Below, piece after piece: positions 33,334 to 44,371 of a stretch of 64,000 nt of DNA. A program made the position numbers and the translations under genes. The stretch's first letter is position 1; each line of letters starts with the position of its first letter. This DNA is from Cycas panzhihuaensis (taxonomy: Eukaryota > Cycadophyta). The stretch spans positions 56,489,741 to 56,553,740 of the forward strand of contig CM041465.1 in assembly GCA_023213395.1 (NCBI GenBank), in the 5' to 3' direction. The notes under the pieces are model-generated. The model was not told where the DNA came from and did not search any database. It worked only from the letters and a program-made list of their open reading frames with translations.

Positions 33334-35768
33334 TATTTCCCGACTACTGGGAATGGGTTTTGGTGAGTCAACTCAGGTAAGTGTAGGTATGCTTCTATCC
33401 TTTGTCTTTGTCACTTCTCTAGAAAGGTAAATCAGAGCATCAATTTTCATTGCATAACTAATTGATATATTTAAGTGATCATCTTGCATCCACTACTTGA
33501 TCATATTGCTTGACACTATTCTAGCCTATGTTAATTGTGGGACATGTATCCAAATGGAACGCTACAGCCCTCCTATGCACCTCCATGTTATCCCAAGTAC
33601 CAACTAGCTCATGTGATCCGTTCACATCCCCATTACCACATCACAGCTCTTAGCACCTTACTATGTGTGATTGATATCTTCCTATCTATTTGCCAGCTTC
33701 TTGGGAACCCTATCTCTCTGGTGCGCCATACAGTGTAGGTCATCTCTTCCTTATGACTATCCCCAACTACTTAGATAGAGGGACAGGTCCTCCTAGGCCT
33801 AGGGTACCTTCCTTTAGGGCTCCCAGTTCCCTCTTCTCCTTTTGTTTTTCATTCTATCACTGCACCGCAACAAATGTCATGGTACAGCAGTGAACTTCAT
33901 GGTACCATGAAGTTTACCACGGGGTCACTATCATAAAATATTTTTTTAAATCTATCATGGGAAATTTTGTATTTTCACGAAATTACCACATGGCTAAGTC
34001 ATATCCTGAGTCCTAGCCTAACCCTAATCATCCAATTAAGCTAGGGTTAGGTATAAAACCCAAAAAAGACTTCATTTCTTCCTCTTCCTCCATCTTTTCT
34101 CCTTTCCTCTTTTACTTTCATAGGGGATTTTCTATAGGAGCGCCCTGCAACATCTAACACACCTGTATCCCAACCTGAGATCCACCCTCTACATCTCAGA
34201 TTCATGGTAACAGGCTTGAGAGAAAGCTTCTCTAAGTAAGGATATGCTCCAAGCCTCACTTCCACGCACAAGAATAAGATTTCATCAGGTTTCTCCTTTA
34301 GGTTTCATAGCCTACATAGGAACCCACTTATAAACCTCATAGGACTTCCTTCCTCTGCCATTTTCTTAGGCAGATCTACTACTAATCTACCCATAGTAGG
34401 TACTATTCCATTTATATTTCATTTTGTTCCTTTTAGTTCCCCTAAAAGAGATTAGAATACCCTATATATATTTCTTTTCTCAGTTTATCCATCAAGTATA
34501 GGAGGCATCTCCTCCATTTTTCCCTTATCTGTCCTCCCTACCTTCCTACTCTCTCTTGGTTTCTCTAAGGAGGCTACAAGGAGAGGTCCCAAAAGGGCAA
34601 GAGAAAGGAGTTAAGGTAGGTTCCACACCCAACAAGGCCTACTTCTCAAGGGCAACCCCATTCTCCCCTTTTCCTCTTCCTCTTTTGTGCCCCCCTTGGG
34701 ATATCAGAGAGCTCTTGGAAGAGAGGCCATCGCTGGTATCAATGTACATAGCCCATTATTGTGCTAGTTCCAGGCATTGGCACCTTACATGGGCAGAGTT
34801 TCTGACCCTTAGTAGTACCATATGTCACTTTTGAATGTTGGCTTAGCCTTAAGTTACAAATGTTACACATCGTAGCCTTTACAACGTTGACAACATTTAC
34901 AACCTTTGTGCAACCTACCTCCCACACGTTTTATTGTTATTAGACTGTCTAAATCTACTATTTATGTGCTTAAACAATGTGGAGGTGTGTGCATTAGAGG
35001 GTAGCCATTCTGAGGCTAACCATCCCCCATCCTTTTATCTTGTCTTGCTTGCATTGAGGAGGTTGGAGATTATTTCTTAGCTAAAATTTTACTTTGATTG
35101 AAGTACTTTACTTGCATCATTTTTGGGCACTTTGTATACACATATATACATAGCTTTGCATTTCCTAGAATGCATGCTTGAGCGTGTTTGGAATATTTCT
35201 TTGTCTCTTCTCGTTTAAAAACAAAAGAGAGTGAGAGAGTGTTTTATGTTCCTCTTTCATGAAGGTAAACAGGAGCACTTTTATCATCCCTTTATACACA
35301 CCCGTCACGTCCTACTCACACACTCTACCCTAGTTGCTCTTGCTAGGATTTAGATCCCTTTGCTCCTATAGTGACAAGGGGCTTTTTGTCATCGCCTCCT
35401 TCCCTTATAGACCTGCCTTAGGTGAGTCAGCCTAAGGAGGTTTTTTTTTATTCCACCTATACCATATTAGTTTCTCATTGAGGTTCTTTTCCTTCGTTGG
35501 GCCTCCCTTTCCCCTTCTGGCCATCCAAGGGTAGGAGGATTCCATCTTTTAGGGTTATCTGAGATACCTTATGTGTATCTTGCCCATTCAAACCAAAAGC
35601 CTAAGCTACCTTGAGGAAGTCGTGTGCCATTCGTGGGTCCTGAACCTGCGTTCTGATGCATGGATGCCTTGTGCGGGTGTTTCCTTCACTTATGAGATTG
35701 TATCCTCTATTCCAGAACTTACCGTTGATTGCCCCAATCTTCACCAAGTGTAGTTATCATCCCATAGA
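33334..35768 (+). repeat. LTR A: 5' LTR of Tat-like element T1 (about 2.4 kb)
   Basis: Begins TATTTCCCGACTACTGGGAATGGG (family start TGTTTCCC), collinear with LTR C at 61040 and LTR B at 45207. TATA box TATAAAA at 34052-34058 after a conserved CTAGGGTTAGG. Compared with LTR B it lacks about 530 bp: the sequence jumps near 35157 from CACATATATACAT to AGCTTTGCATTTCC, skipping the equivalent of about 47035-47565. U3 holds a perfect 22-bp palindrome centred on GGTACC (33893-33914). It replaces the 5' half of C4. Confidence 0.78.
33893..33914. repeat. Perfect 22-bp palindrome in U3 of LTR A
   Basis: AACTTCATGGT followed by its exact reverse complement, about 140 bp upstream of the TATA box. Decayed versions lie at the same place in LTR B and LTR C. 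Related CATGGTACC phrases occur upstream of the antisense ORF of T1 (about 43285-43390). Confidence 0.75.
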
Positions 35769-36021
35769 CGTGATTCTACTGAGGACCCATCAGTAAAGGA
35801 ATTAGTCTTCCTTCCCTTCTTGTTGGTGCTACTACCTCTTGGTAGCTCTCCTTTTGATTTTGTTGGGTAGCCCCCAACATGTGCATAACCTTGTTTCTCT
35901 CTTCTTCTAATGCATAGGTAGGACTTGTATGCGATGATTCTTACATCGCTTATGAGGCCTGCCCCCATTGTCAAAAGAGCTTGTATATCATTCCCTTCTC
36001 ACATCGGATCCCAATCTGATC
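35769..36021 (+). other. T1 leader with damaged primer site
   Basis: At 35771 GATTCTACTGAGGACCC aligns with GATTCTATTGGCGACCATACTAGGGACC of T2 (48207). About a dozen bases covering the core of the primer site are missing. The rest of the leader is collinear with T2 up to the gag start. Confidence 0.6.
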
Positions 36022-37718
36022 ATGGAGGGATCTCTTTTGGATTGGGCATACCATGCCTACATATCTGATTCCTTAGAGCCATTTACTTCCTTCCAAGGGT
36101 CCACCCAAGGAAGTGAAGATCCCATTTATTATCCGGGTGACCAACAACACCACCAATCCCATCATTCCTCTACTCATGGAGTAGAAGCTACATCTCCTTT
36201 GGAGTTTCTCCATTCCCATAGCGATTCTTATGAGGACTATCATGTGGGACCAACTTTGTATGAGGCCCTTTCCACCTCATACAATTAAGTAAATACCCCT
36301 CCCGCTGATGTAATAGAAGCTTTGAGTCAATGCTTCCAAGCCGCACGTCTCTAACCACACCCAAAGTGGTTTGAGGAGGTCTTGCGAAGCGTTGTGCTGT
36401 CTTCTTCTATATCCCCTTCACCTCACTCATCTCGTTTAGTTACTTTACCTATGATGAGCCTACCTTTTACATCTTCTTCTTCTCTCCATGGGGTATGCTC
36501 CTTGGGGACCACTTAGGGCATGTTGTCTTCCCAACTTGGGTTGAGCATGACCTTGGCTAGTTAAACCACTAGTCCTCCTCCTACTATTGTTTATCCACCT
36601 ACTAGACCTAGGGGACTTACATACCCCCTTACCTCTAGTCATATGGGGTCTATCCCCACACAATCCCAATACCATCCTAAGGACCCTTCTCTCTACCTAC
36701 CTCCTACTTACACTACTCAACCATGGAGGCATGGTAAAGGGAATTCCTTACCTGCTTATGGGGTAGACCCTATGTATCCTCACGGGGTCGCACCACCTAC
36801 GAGTGGCCCATACGAGCAGAATTTGGCCCCTTACACTTCTTGTCTGCCATCTTGTGTAACACCTTACGTCATGCCTTTGCAAGGAGGGCCAACTCCTTCC
36901 CAAGACACATTCCCTTTAGCTCCTTTTCAACAAGGAGCACTCTCTCTAGGAGGGATGGGTATGTCATACCTATCCGCTCCCATGTAGGTTTCCTCGAATG
37001 TGGGATTTGCGCCTCCTCACCAAGCGTTGGAGGAAAACATCCCCCTTCGAACCAAACCCTCCAAGGAGGGTTTAGCCAAACCTACCCATCATCATTTCCA
37101 GCATTAGTTGACCCTCTAGTCCAACAAAGGGTGTGCCCTTTTATGGACTATCGGTCAACCCCATTATCCATTGAGGCGTTAAGGACTAACTTACTGCCTC
37201 ACCTCCCTGAAGTCCCCAAATTCGATGGGACTTCATCACAAGACCCGATGGAGCATGTTTGTAGCTTCTCTATGGCATGCGTTGATTACTGGGCTTACGA
37301 CCACATCCTTATGAAACTATTCCTGTGGTCTCTTCAAGGTGATGCCCTTAAATGGTTTTATTGCCTACCCGTACATTCTATCTTCTCATTCTAGTAACTC
37401 GTGGATGAGTTCATCAATTACTTTGACATGGCTCGCCCATTTGAGAGTGGAATGAAATCCCTTCTATTGCTTAAACAAGGTCACGATGAAATGAATTGTG
37501 ACTTTGTGCAGCATTTCCACGACCTTATTCACTCCACTAAGGCTACTTTGCCCAAGGAGTTGAAGAGGGACCTTTTTATCAATGCCCTTCATCTAGAAGT
37601 TCATGTAGAAGTCCTCAAGATAGGGGTGATTATGTCTTACTCTGCTATAGTGAAGTGCTTGGCACTCGAGGCCATTGAGGTCCAGGCTGGACTCAAGAAG
37701 CCTCTAAAGTCCTCATAA
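36022..37718 (+). pseudogene. gag: T1 gag (Tat-like), broken
   Basis: Starts at ATG 36022 (MEGSLLDWAYHAY, also the start of T2 gag). There is a long Pro/Ser/Gln-rich amino-terminal part to about 37160 with stops and a frame change near 37000. The capsid core follows: LPEVPKFDGTSSQDPMEHV (37205) and MKLFLWSLQGDALKWFY. After stops near 37395 come VDEFINYFDMARPFESGMK and LPKELKRDLFINALHLEV, the retrotransposon gag fold as in Tat elements. About 565 codons, similar to T2. It cannot be translated whole. Confidence 0.8.
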
Positions 37719-37908
37719 TAACGTGAGGCACCACTGCCATTAAAAGAAACTAAAACTCAACAACCCTATAAGTCTTCTTCCCATTGTACCGAGAAGACTC
37801 TAGACCCTCTTACTTCAGTTATACATTTATTTGAACATACAATGAAGGAGCTTAAGCTCCAAACTCCTTTATCTCCCACTTCCAATAAGCCAGTTCACTA
37901 AGCTTCAT

Positions 37909-38539
37909 TGTTGGGTATTGTGATAACAATCGTTTAAGGCTAAAATTTTGGCATGTTTTCAGCAAAGTTTCCCCTCCTAATCTTTCTCAGGGGCTTCCAA
38001 GGGGGGTGGGAGCCACCCTTGGCCATGGGGTGCAAGGGGCGTTCAGAGGGGGTTCAGGGATGATAGCCCCTAACCTGAAAAATTAGCCCTCTAAACCTTA
38101 TTAAAATGTAAAGAGAATTAGGGTCGTTTGATACAAATACCCTAGATTCTACAGTTGAGATTCATGCCTTAGATGTCCCTCTCATGTAGCCCGTTTTAGG
38201 GCTTTTCTTATTATGTTGTATATAATGTAATATACTATGATGAGGGTGACAGCTGATTGTTGTTCCTAAGAGCACTTTGCTACTGAGATGTACTATTTCT
38301 CCATTCTACAGCAATAAAGATCAATACCTTTCCTTTGTGGATATTTCCCTAGCACACTGCTAGGGTTTTACCATGTTATATCAGGTGCATATGTGATGTT
38401 TAGCTTGTATATTGATGTTATTGTATTATCTCTGATTTTAGAACTTGCATGTTAAATCTTAGTTTCAATTCCTATAACTAATTACAAAATAGTTCAGATC
38501 TTGCGGCGGTTTAAAGTTTGGGACCTTATATTCTCAACA
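37909..38539 (+). mobile_element. R1b: 631-bp insertion homologous to R1a (solo-LTR-like)
   Basis: T2 runs straight through here (CAAGCTTCCCAAGCTGC near 50349), so this is an insertion. Ends TGTTGGGTATTG and TTCTCAACA with a 5-bp inverted terminus. Flanked by TTCAT (37904-37908) and TTCAC (38540-38544), a target duplication with one transition. Contains AATAAAGATCAATACC (poly-A-like) and a TATA-like TGTATATAATG near 38216. About 100 bp longer than R1a, mainly a G-rich segment at 38010-38150. No coding sequence. Confidence 0.8.
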
Positions 38540-39350
38540 TTCACAAGCTACCCCTTCCAAGGGTGGCAACACCCAGTCCTGTTAAGCGAGGAAGCCTGAC
38601 TCCTCCTTTGAGAAGAAGTGGTGCTCCATCCATGGGGAGTGCTTCCAGGATGATTCGTGGTATTAGGCGCATCATCCTAAGGCTGCCCTGCAACGTGACT
38701 CTTCCTCAAAACAAGCATCTAGACCCAACCTAGATCAACTTGTTCATAGAGACCCCTTCCCCAAACATAGGGAACGTGATCATAACCCCCAACAGAAGAA
38801 TAAATAGAACCAAGAAAGGTCTCCTAACCCTCGCTCTTCTCAAGCTAAGGGGAAGGGTGTGAGGAATTCATCCTCTTCCTAGGGTTCCTCTAACTGACAT
38901 ATCCCATCACCTTTGCGATCCTAGAATAAGGGAAAGAAGGTCATTCAGTTGCTTGAGGCCACCCCATTGTATGCCTTAACCCAGTCTCAAGTGATCAAAG
39001 AGGTGAATGGTGCCTCTTCGTCCACATCTCACCTTGATCCTCTTCCAGAAACTTCTCTTCTGAAAGCCCCTACACTCCCCAAGACCATTCCTATGCGCCT
39101 TGGTCATTACAACTTTCGAAGGGCTCTCCCCTAACCCACTGTGAAAGGGAATCCTTTCTTGATCATTGACGAGCTCCACACTGTTACTACGGGGATGTCC
39201 TTAATGGATGTCTTGAGAAGTTGTCCTGAGAAACATGCTCTTCTTCTTGAAGCTCTTAGCCAACAAGATGCTTCCATCCATGCGTTAGGCACCACCTCCT
39301 ATGGACCACCTGTCATCTTATTCGATCCCTGAGATCTCCCATATCCTAGT
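38540..39350 (+). pseudogene. T1 gag-protease linker, broken
   Basis: Collinear with 50350-51140 of T2. Readable pieces include LDPLPETSLLKAPTLPKTIP (39030) and FLIIDELHTVTTGMSLMDVLRSCP near 39155-39225, which lead into the protease. The part at 38600-38900 is basic and Ser/Pro-rich. I see no zinc knuckle. It is probably the nucleocapsid end of gag plus the spacer before protease. Frames change several times. Confidence 0.55.
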
Positions 39351-39356
39351 GAACAG

Positions 39357-39695
39357 GAGAAGCTTTTGCATTATCCATTTGTCATCACCTTTGACACTCC
39401 TAATTTTATCATAAAGAAGACCATCATAGATACTGGCTCCTCGGTTAATGCTATGCCTGTGTTCATGCTCAAGGAGTTGGGCATAGTAGCTCTTAAGTCT
39501 GTCCCTTGGAAATACCAAAGGTATGATGGGACTGAGAAGTTCCCCTTAGGGACAATCTTCCTTTCCCTCACCTTAGGAGGGAAGACCATTTCTGTCGAAG
39601 TTGTTGTGCTCGATATCGATGTGGAGTACAACCTCTTGTTGAGTCGGTCATGGCTTGACCAAATGGGAGCAATTTGCTCCTCACATTGGGGATAA
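39357..39695 (+). pseudogene. pro: T1 aspartic protease
   Basis: Cleaves the element polyprotein. The active site IIDTGSSVNAMP lies near 39425-39455 (DTGS intact), followed by the flap region YDGTEKFPLG and the C-terminal signature VLDIDVEYNLLLSRSWLDQMGA (39610-39670). That arrangement is typical of Tat/Athila-type gypsy. This domain alone is open over its full length. It is followed by an acidic linker (DDEDSDPKEA near 39790) also seen in T2. T2 has DNGS at the same site, so T1 keeps the better protease. Confidence 0.83.
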
Positions 39696-41150
39696 CTTAA
39701 ATTTGCCCATGAAGGACAAGTTAAGGTTGTAACTCGTGAGCCTATGCCATCTCACACTTCCTGTCCAGCCTGCCAGGTTGTCTTCGATGATGAAGATAGT
39801 GATCCTAAGGAGGCTATCCCTTCCATGAGGCCTCTGTTTCAGGAGACTAACCTTCATCAGTCGGAACCTATGCCTTGTCATGAGCCAAACCTAGTCAGGT
39901 TTGCCCCTATTGGCATAAGTAATTACAGTTACTTAACCGTCATGGGTGATTTTGAGTCAGCTAGCGAGGGTTATGAACCCCCTCCTTGGCATGTCACCAT
40001 GGTTTCACGAGCACTTAGGGGGATATCCCGATCGAATATTCCTACTTCTCCTCATTCTACATTGGCTCCTGAGCTGTTAATTCTGAACCAACCACTTCTT
40101 TTATCTTTTCGCCCTCCCTAAGCAGTCTCACATACACGTCTACATAGACAAGCCACTCGTAGAGGTACTTCTTCTTCACGCTCTAGATCCTCACCTAGGA
40201 CTAGAGCCACTCCTACTCAGACGTAACCCTGCCATATGATCCATTGCATATCAGGTTTACCGCACTCATCTGGTTTTAACCATAACCAGTTTGCTTATAG
40301 GCCTAGTCACATAGGGCCTACCCTCCGTCACTTATCTCCTATCCTACGTGTGACTACCCCTACCCCTATGGGGGTTAGGCATGCCTCTCTCTCTCTCATC
40401 ACTCTAAAATGAGCCTAAACTACTACCCTAGGCATGTCCCCATTCCCCTTAGTCATGGGTGGAACGATGGCTTAGGGTGGCCTTCTTGCTCCTTTTTGGG
40501 TTCCTCCTGTGAAACCCCTTATCCCATTTTCCTCTTAGGGGGGGCGTCTTCCTAATTGGGTATGTTGTCCTTGTTGCTCTTGAGCCTGGAAATATTCTCC
40601 AACTAGGATGATACGTTGGAGTGTCGTCACTCCCTTCCCATTAGCATTTCCTTTGAATATCCTGCTATGCTCCCATGTGGATATGTGTGCCACCCTATCT
40701 CCTAGCCTCACATATGTCTATCACCACTGCTCATAGTGATCATGTGTGGCCCTGCTAGGAATATAGCCCTACATGAAAGGAAGTGTGTATGACTCAAACA
40801 AATCTCATAACACAAACCATGTGATAAATAACTCAAATATCATGATCCATAGCTCCTCGTATACCTATGCACACTCACATATATACACATAAATACACAT
40901 TAAAGTAAATACAATACCAATCCATCACCATATATCATCGTACACATCAACATATACCAAATAGGATGCCAATGGATACATCTATATACATAAAATAATC
41001 AGCATGTGTCATATCATACAAGTGGTATGGGACATCATCAGTGGGAAGCCAAAATCCTTGCAGGAAGGAGTACAATCATGTGGCAACATATGGTGACTCC
41101 TTGGAGGTCCTTTGCTTTCCCCTGTCAAATCAAAACTACTATACTCTACT
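39696..41150 (+). other. T1 post-protease linker, pol deletion joint and spacer
   Basis: To about 40120 the sequence follows the T2 linker (FAPIGISNYSYL matches FAPIGVRSYGYL). From about 40400 (CACTCTAAAATGAGCCTAAACTAC) it follows T2 sequence lying after integrase (55125 onward). RT, RNase H and integrase, about 3.2 kb in T2, are therefore absent. The 250 bp between (40130-40400) I cannot place. The remaining stretch to 41150 is non-coding 3' sequence of the antisense ORF. Confidence 0.7.
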
Positions 41151-43150
41151 CTACTGCTGCCCCGCTCCTGAGGTATCATCTCCTGGTCGATGTGATCCCT
41201 CTCTTAGGGACCACATACCTCCTAGACTCTGCCTGCACCTCTGGGAGCTCTCTGCCTCATTTCCCTCGTATCGAGGCCTCCTTGGGGTTGTCGTCACTGT
41301 GTGGGTATGTGTCATGCTCCGTGATAACCTCAATGCCACCTGGTCTACCAGTTGATCGTATCACGCTTGGATATGATCCCTCTCACTCTCCACCCCCCCG
41401 AGTCTCTCCTCCATACTCTAGAATCTCTCCTCCATCCCTCTAAGATGTTCCTCTAGCACTGCCATCTTGATATGGCTCTTGGTGTCTCCATCTGCTCCTC
41501 CCTAAGCCTCCAACATCTGTACCTGACCTTGCAGAGCATCCCTCTCAACTTAGGTCTTGTCTAGCTCTCCTTACAGCAGTCCCATGCGTGCCTCACCCTC
41601 CTGGGACTCTACTATCTATACATCCCTCGCCCTAACCAATGAGGCAAATGTTGTTGTATGAGCCCCTACCGATCGTGGCTCCTCTCTCACCTGGATGGGA
41701 GGTTGCCCCTCTGCATAGGCCTAGGGGAATATCTCTCGGACTACTGCCTCCACCAATCTCTATATCTCTGCCACTCTTGCGAAGTCTAACATGTCATATG
41801 TCAGTATATATATCCATATATATCACATAAAATCAAATATCTAGATATCAAGTGATCAAAAGACAACAGGAAAAGGTAGTGTCTCATCTATTGGGGCCAT
41901 CGGCTCCTCGACTCTAGTGATGACCTCCTCCTCTGGTACTCCACTAGCTGTTGGTACCTCCTCCTCCTCTGGTACTACCTCGGTGATTACCTAGGCTAAT
42001 GGGACATCTCCACCCCTCTTTGCTGATGATGTTATTGCCCTAGATCTACCCATAATCCTCAATCTCTGGGCTCATGTCTGTGGGCCTCTACCTCCCTCTA
42101 TAGCTCTGAATGGATCTGCCTCTCCTCCTATGGCTCCCGATGGACCTACCTCTTCCTCTGTAGCTCTGGGTGGACCTACCTCTCCTCTTGTGGCTCCTGA
42201 TAGTCCTGCCTCTCCATCTGTTGCTCTGGAAAGGCCTGCCCCGCCACCTCTATCATCCCCATCACCATCATCATCATCACCAGGGGGGACTCCCGCTCCA
42301 CCTACCTCATCGTCATTGCTTTACCTCACCCCTCGATATGGATCAAATATATAGTCAGCTATGGTGAGGAGGTCTAGTAATGTAGCCTCCACTGAGTAAT
42401 GGATATGTGCCTGGTCCTCGGTCCCTCTCAACCGAGTCTGCCACCTGTGGACCATGGGAGCCCACTCTCAGATGGGGTCTGGTCCTCCTAAGGATGCCAC
42501 TGCTTTGAAGTGATCATAAAACCAGCATTGTAGCAATGTGCTGTAAGACAATCCACCTCTCTCTACCACCCTTATAGAGTCCAACTGAGCGATTAGTTTC
42601 ATCACTATCAAGGTGGCCCAATCCAGCCTCTCCCCAACCTTGCACCTCCTGATTGTATCCATCCACCCATCGGGTATATCTCTATAGTTCTATTTCTGGG
42701 ATATCTGGAATATAATATATAAGGTAATCAGTTCCCTCACTCGAGGAACTCTAGACATGACCATGGTCTGTAGGGGAATACCTCTCCTCTCCCATCTGTC
42801 TTGTCCTGTAAAGAACATCACCACCTCCCTGTGTGTTGCCTCATTTCTATGCAGCGCCCCTAGAGATGCTGGTCGTCCCGTCATAGGTACCCCTAATATC
42901 CTCCTAATGTCTCCCGGTGTGACTGTGACGTCTCCCACTTGGGGGAGGTAGAACACGTGCCTCCACCTATCCGAGTGTCAGATTATATCTACCAAGAGGC
43001 ATTGATCTGACATGTACTGTGGCATCTATGTGACCTTTAGTAGGCCACATCTCACTAAAACCTATTTGTCCCCATGGGATATCATCTCAACAAAACTCAA
43101 CATCACCATCCCTATGTTCTTGCAGTTCTCTACCATGATAACTGCTTACA
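41151..43150 (-). pseudogene. T1 antisense ORF: plant mobile domain protein, broken by stops
   Basis: Runs against pol. Most of 42956 to 41151 reads in one minus frame, about 600 codons. PMD (42956-42468): MFYLPQVGDVTVTPGDIRRI, LGVPMTGRP, then GLSYSTLLQCWFYDHF; the pattern FHLPxGExTVTLxDVxxLLGLPIxG is the PMD signature. Next come DPYRGVR, an acidic run near 42290, 10-residue repeats (GEAGLSGATR, GEVGPPRATE, GEADPFRAIE at 42240-42090), an EEEE patch, and a charged, coiled-coil-like tail (ERDALQGQVQMLEA, EEHLRGMEERF). Stops lie mostly one transition from a sense codon. A candidate intron near 41790-41887 has lost its GT donor (AT). PMD proteins in plants include MAIN and MAIL1; extra and antisense ORFs are known in Tat-like elements. 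The role here is unknown. Confidence 0.72.
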
Positions 43151-44371
43151 AAATATCCCAAAAACCAGTCAGAACCTATCTAAATCCACCTAGTGGCCCT
43201 TAGGAGTGCCTCTCACTCCTCTTGGATAGAGATCCGGCTCTCCTTTTAGCTGTCTTTTATTTTTTCAGCTATTTTGCCTTTGTACCATGCTAAATTTCAT
43301 GGTACCGCAGAGTTTAGCTTGGGTCCCACTACGATCGGGGCCCCATGGCAAAGATCGTGGTACCGTGATCTTCGCCGTAGTACAAACATTACCCCCCCAA
43401 AAGGGGGGGTTTCTCACTAAAAAAACTAAAAAACTTTTACCCTAGTGGGCCTTACTTTAGCCCTCTAGGACTAGAGCTACCTAATGCCCTAGTCCCCTCT
43501 CTCACTGGGTCTAATTCAGACTCCAAGAGATTACTATTTACCCTTAAGAGGCCCAAAACTACCTTAAAAATTAATAAAAAGCTATAAAATTTAAAACACG
43601 AGATGGGCTAGGGAACGAGCAATCCACTCACTAGATTTAGCCTCATGACTGCCATCTCATAGTCCTAGTCCTACTGGTTGTCCTCTCACCTCGATCTAAT
43701 GGTCTGACACCTCCTGCGTATCTCTGAAATCGAGTAGCACTTCGTTGCGTAAGGGAAAGGGCTCTTAATCATTCATGAGCTCGTAAAAATGAATTCCATT
43801 TTCATCAAGTTTTCCTTATATAGGCGGGGGTCCCGACAGGCACTTCCTCTATTTTTGTCACCGTGATAGCCCTTAGGGCCATCCCTCATCCCTGATCACC
43901 ATTGCCTTATGGCCCTGGCTCCCATTTCACCCCTACATCCTCCATTTTACTCATTCTTACAGGTGTATTTATGGCATCATTTGCCTGTGTCCGTAAGGCC
44001 CCTTCTGCCTTATTTTACGTGTCACCCCTATGTATACCCAAATTTATACTCGTTTTGTCGTCCTGGATCTATTTCTGTCACCCGTTCGTGCCTCTGGGGC
44101 TCCCAAAGGGAGTGTCCTCCCCATTTGTGATCACTCTTTGCTTTCTTAAGAAACCTTTGTCACCCTAGAGGGGCCTTCTCACCGCCTGTTCTTTCTTGTT
44201 AACTAGATAGTCTGCTCTGCCCTCGGGTAGCCTCATTGTTGGGTCCTCCTGCCCTTTACGGCCTTCATTGCCATCCATTCGAGTCTCTTACAGTTACTCC
44301 ATATCATCATGTCCTTTCGACACCACTGACATTATCACATTTCTTCTACTGAGACACCTCTCTTTCCATCC
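43151..44371. other. T1 divergent control region between antisense ORF and aRNH
   Basis: Leader of the antisense transcript (right to left) and upstream sequence of the aRNH. Contains GGTACC-rich phrases at 43285-43390, a G/C run of CCCCCCAAAAGGGGGGG at 43392-43408, and the antisense TATA box. Collinear with 58867-60100 of T2. No supported coding sequence, although an antisense open stretch could be a small upstream ORF. Confidence 0.55.
43814..43824 (-). promoter_or_regulatory. TATA box for the T1 antisense ORF
   Basis: Minus strand CCTATATAAGG in a GC-rich setting (GGGACCCCCG upstream). T2 has CCTATATGAGG at the matching place (59537-59547). Predicted start about 30 bases to the left. Confidence 0.6.

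Noticed and set aside
36460-36675. Arg-rich antisense ORF in T1 gag, with a counterpart at 48960-49169
   Set aside because: It mirrors the Pro/Ser-rich gag on the coding strand. Codon bias of the sense gene makes such shadows common.
42230-42330. CRISPR-like or satellite array at the 30-bp repeats
   Set aside because: Units are directly adjacent without spacers and encode a 10-residue repeat in the antisense ORF.
43392-43408. CCCCCCAAAAGGGGGGG as a terminator hairpin
   Set aside because: A perfect short stem, but this is a plant nuclear element without intrinsic terminators. The T2 counterpart is not conserved as a stem of this strength.
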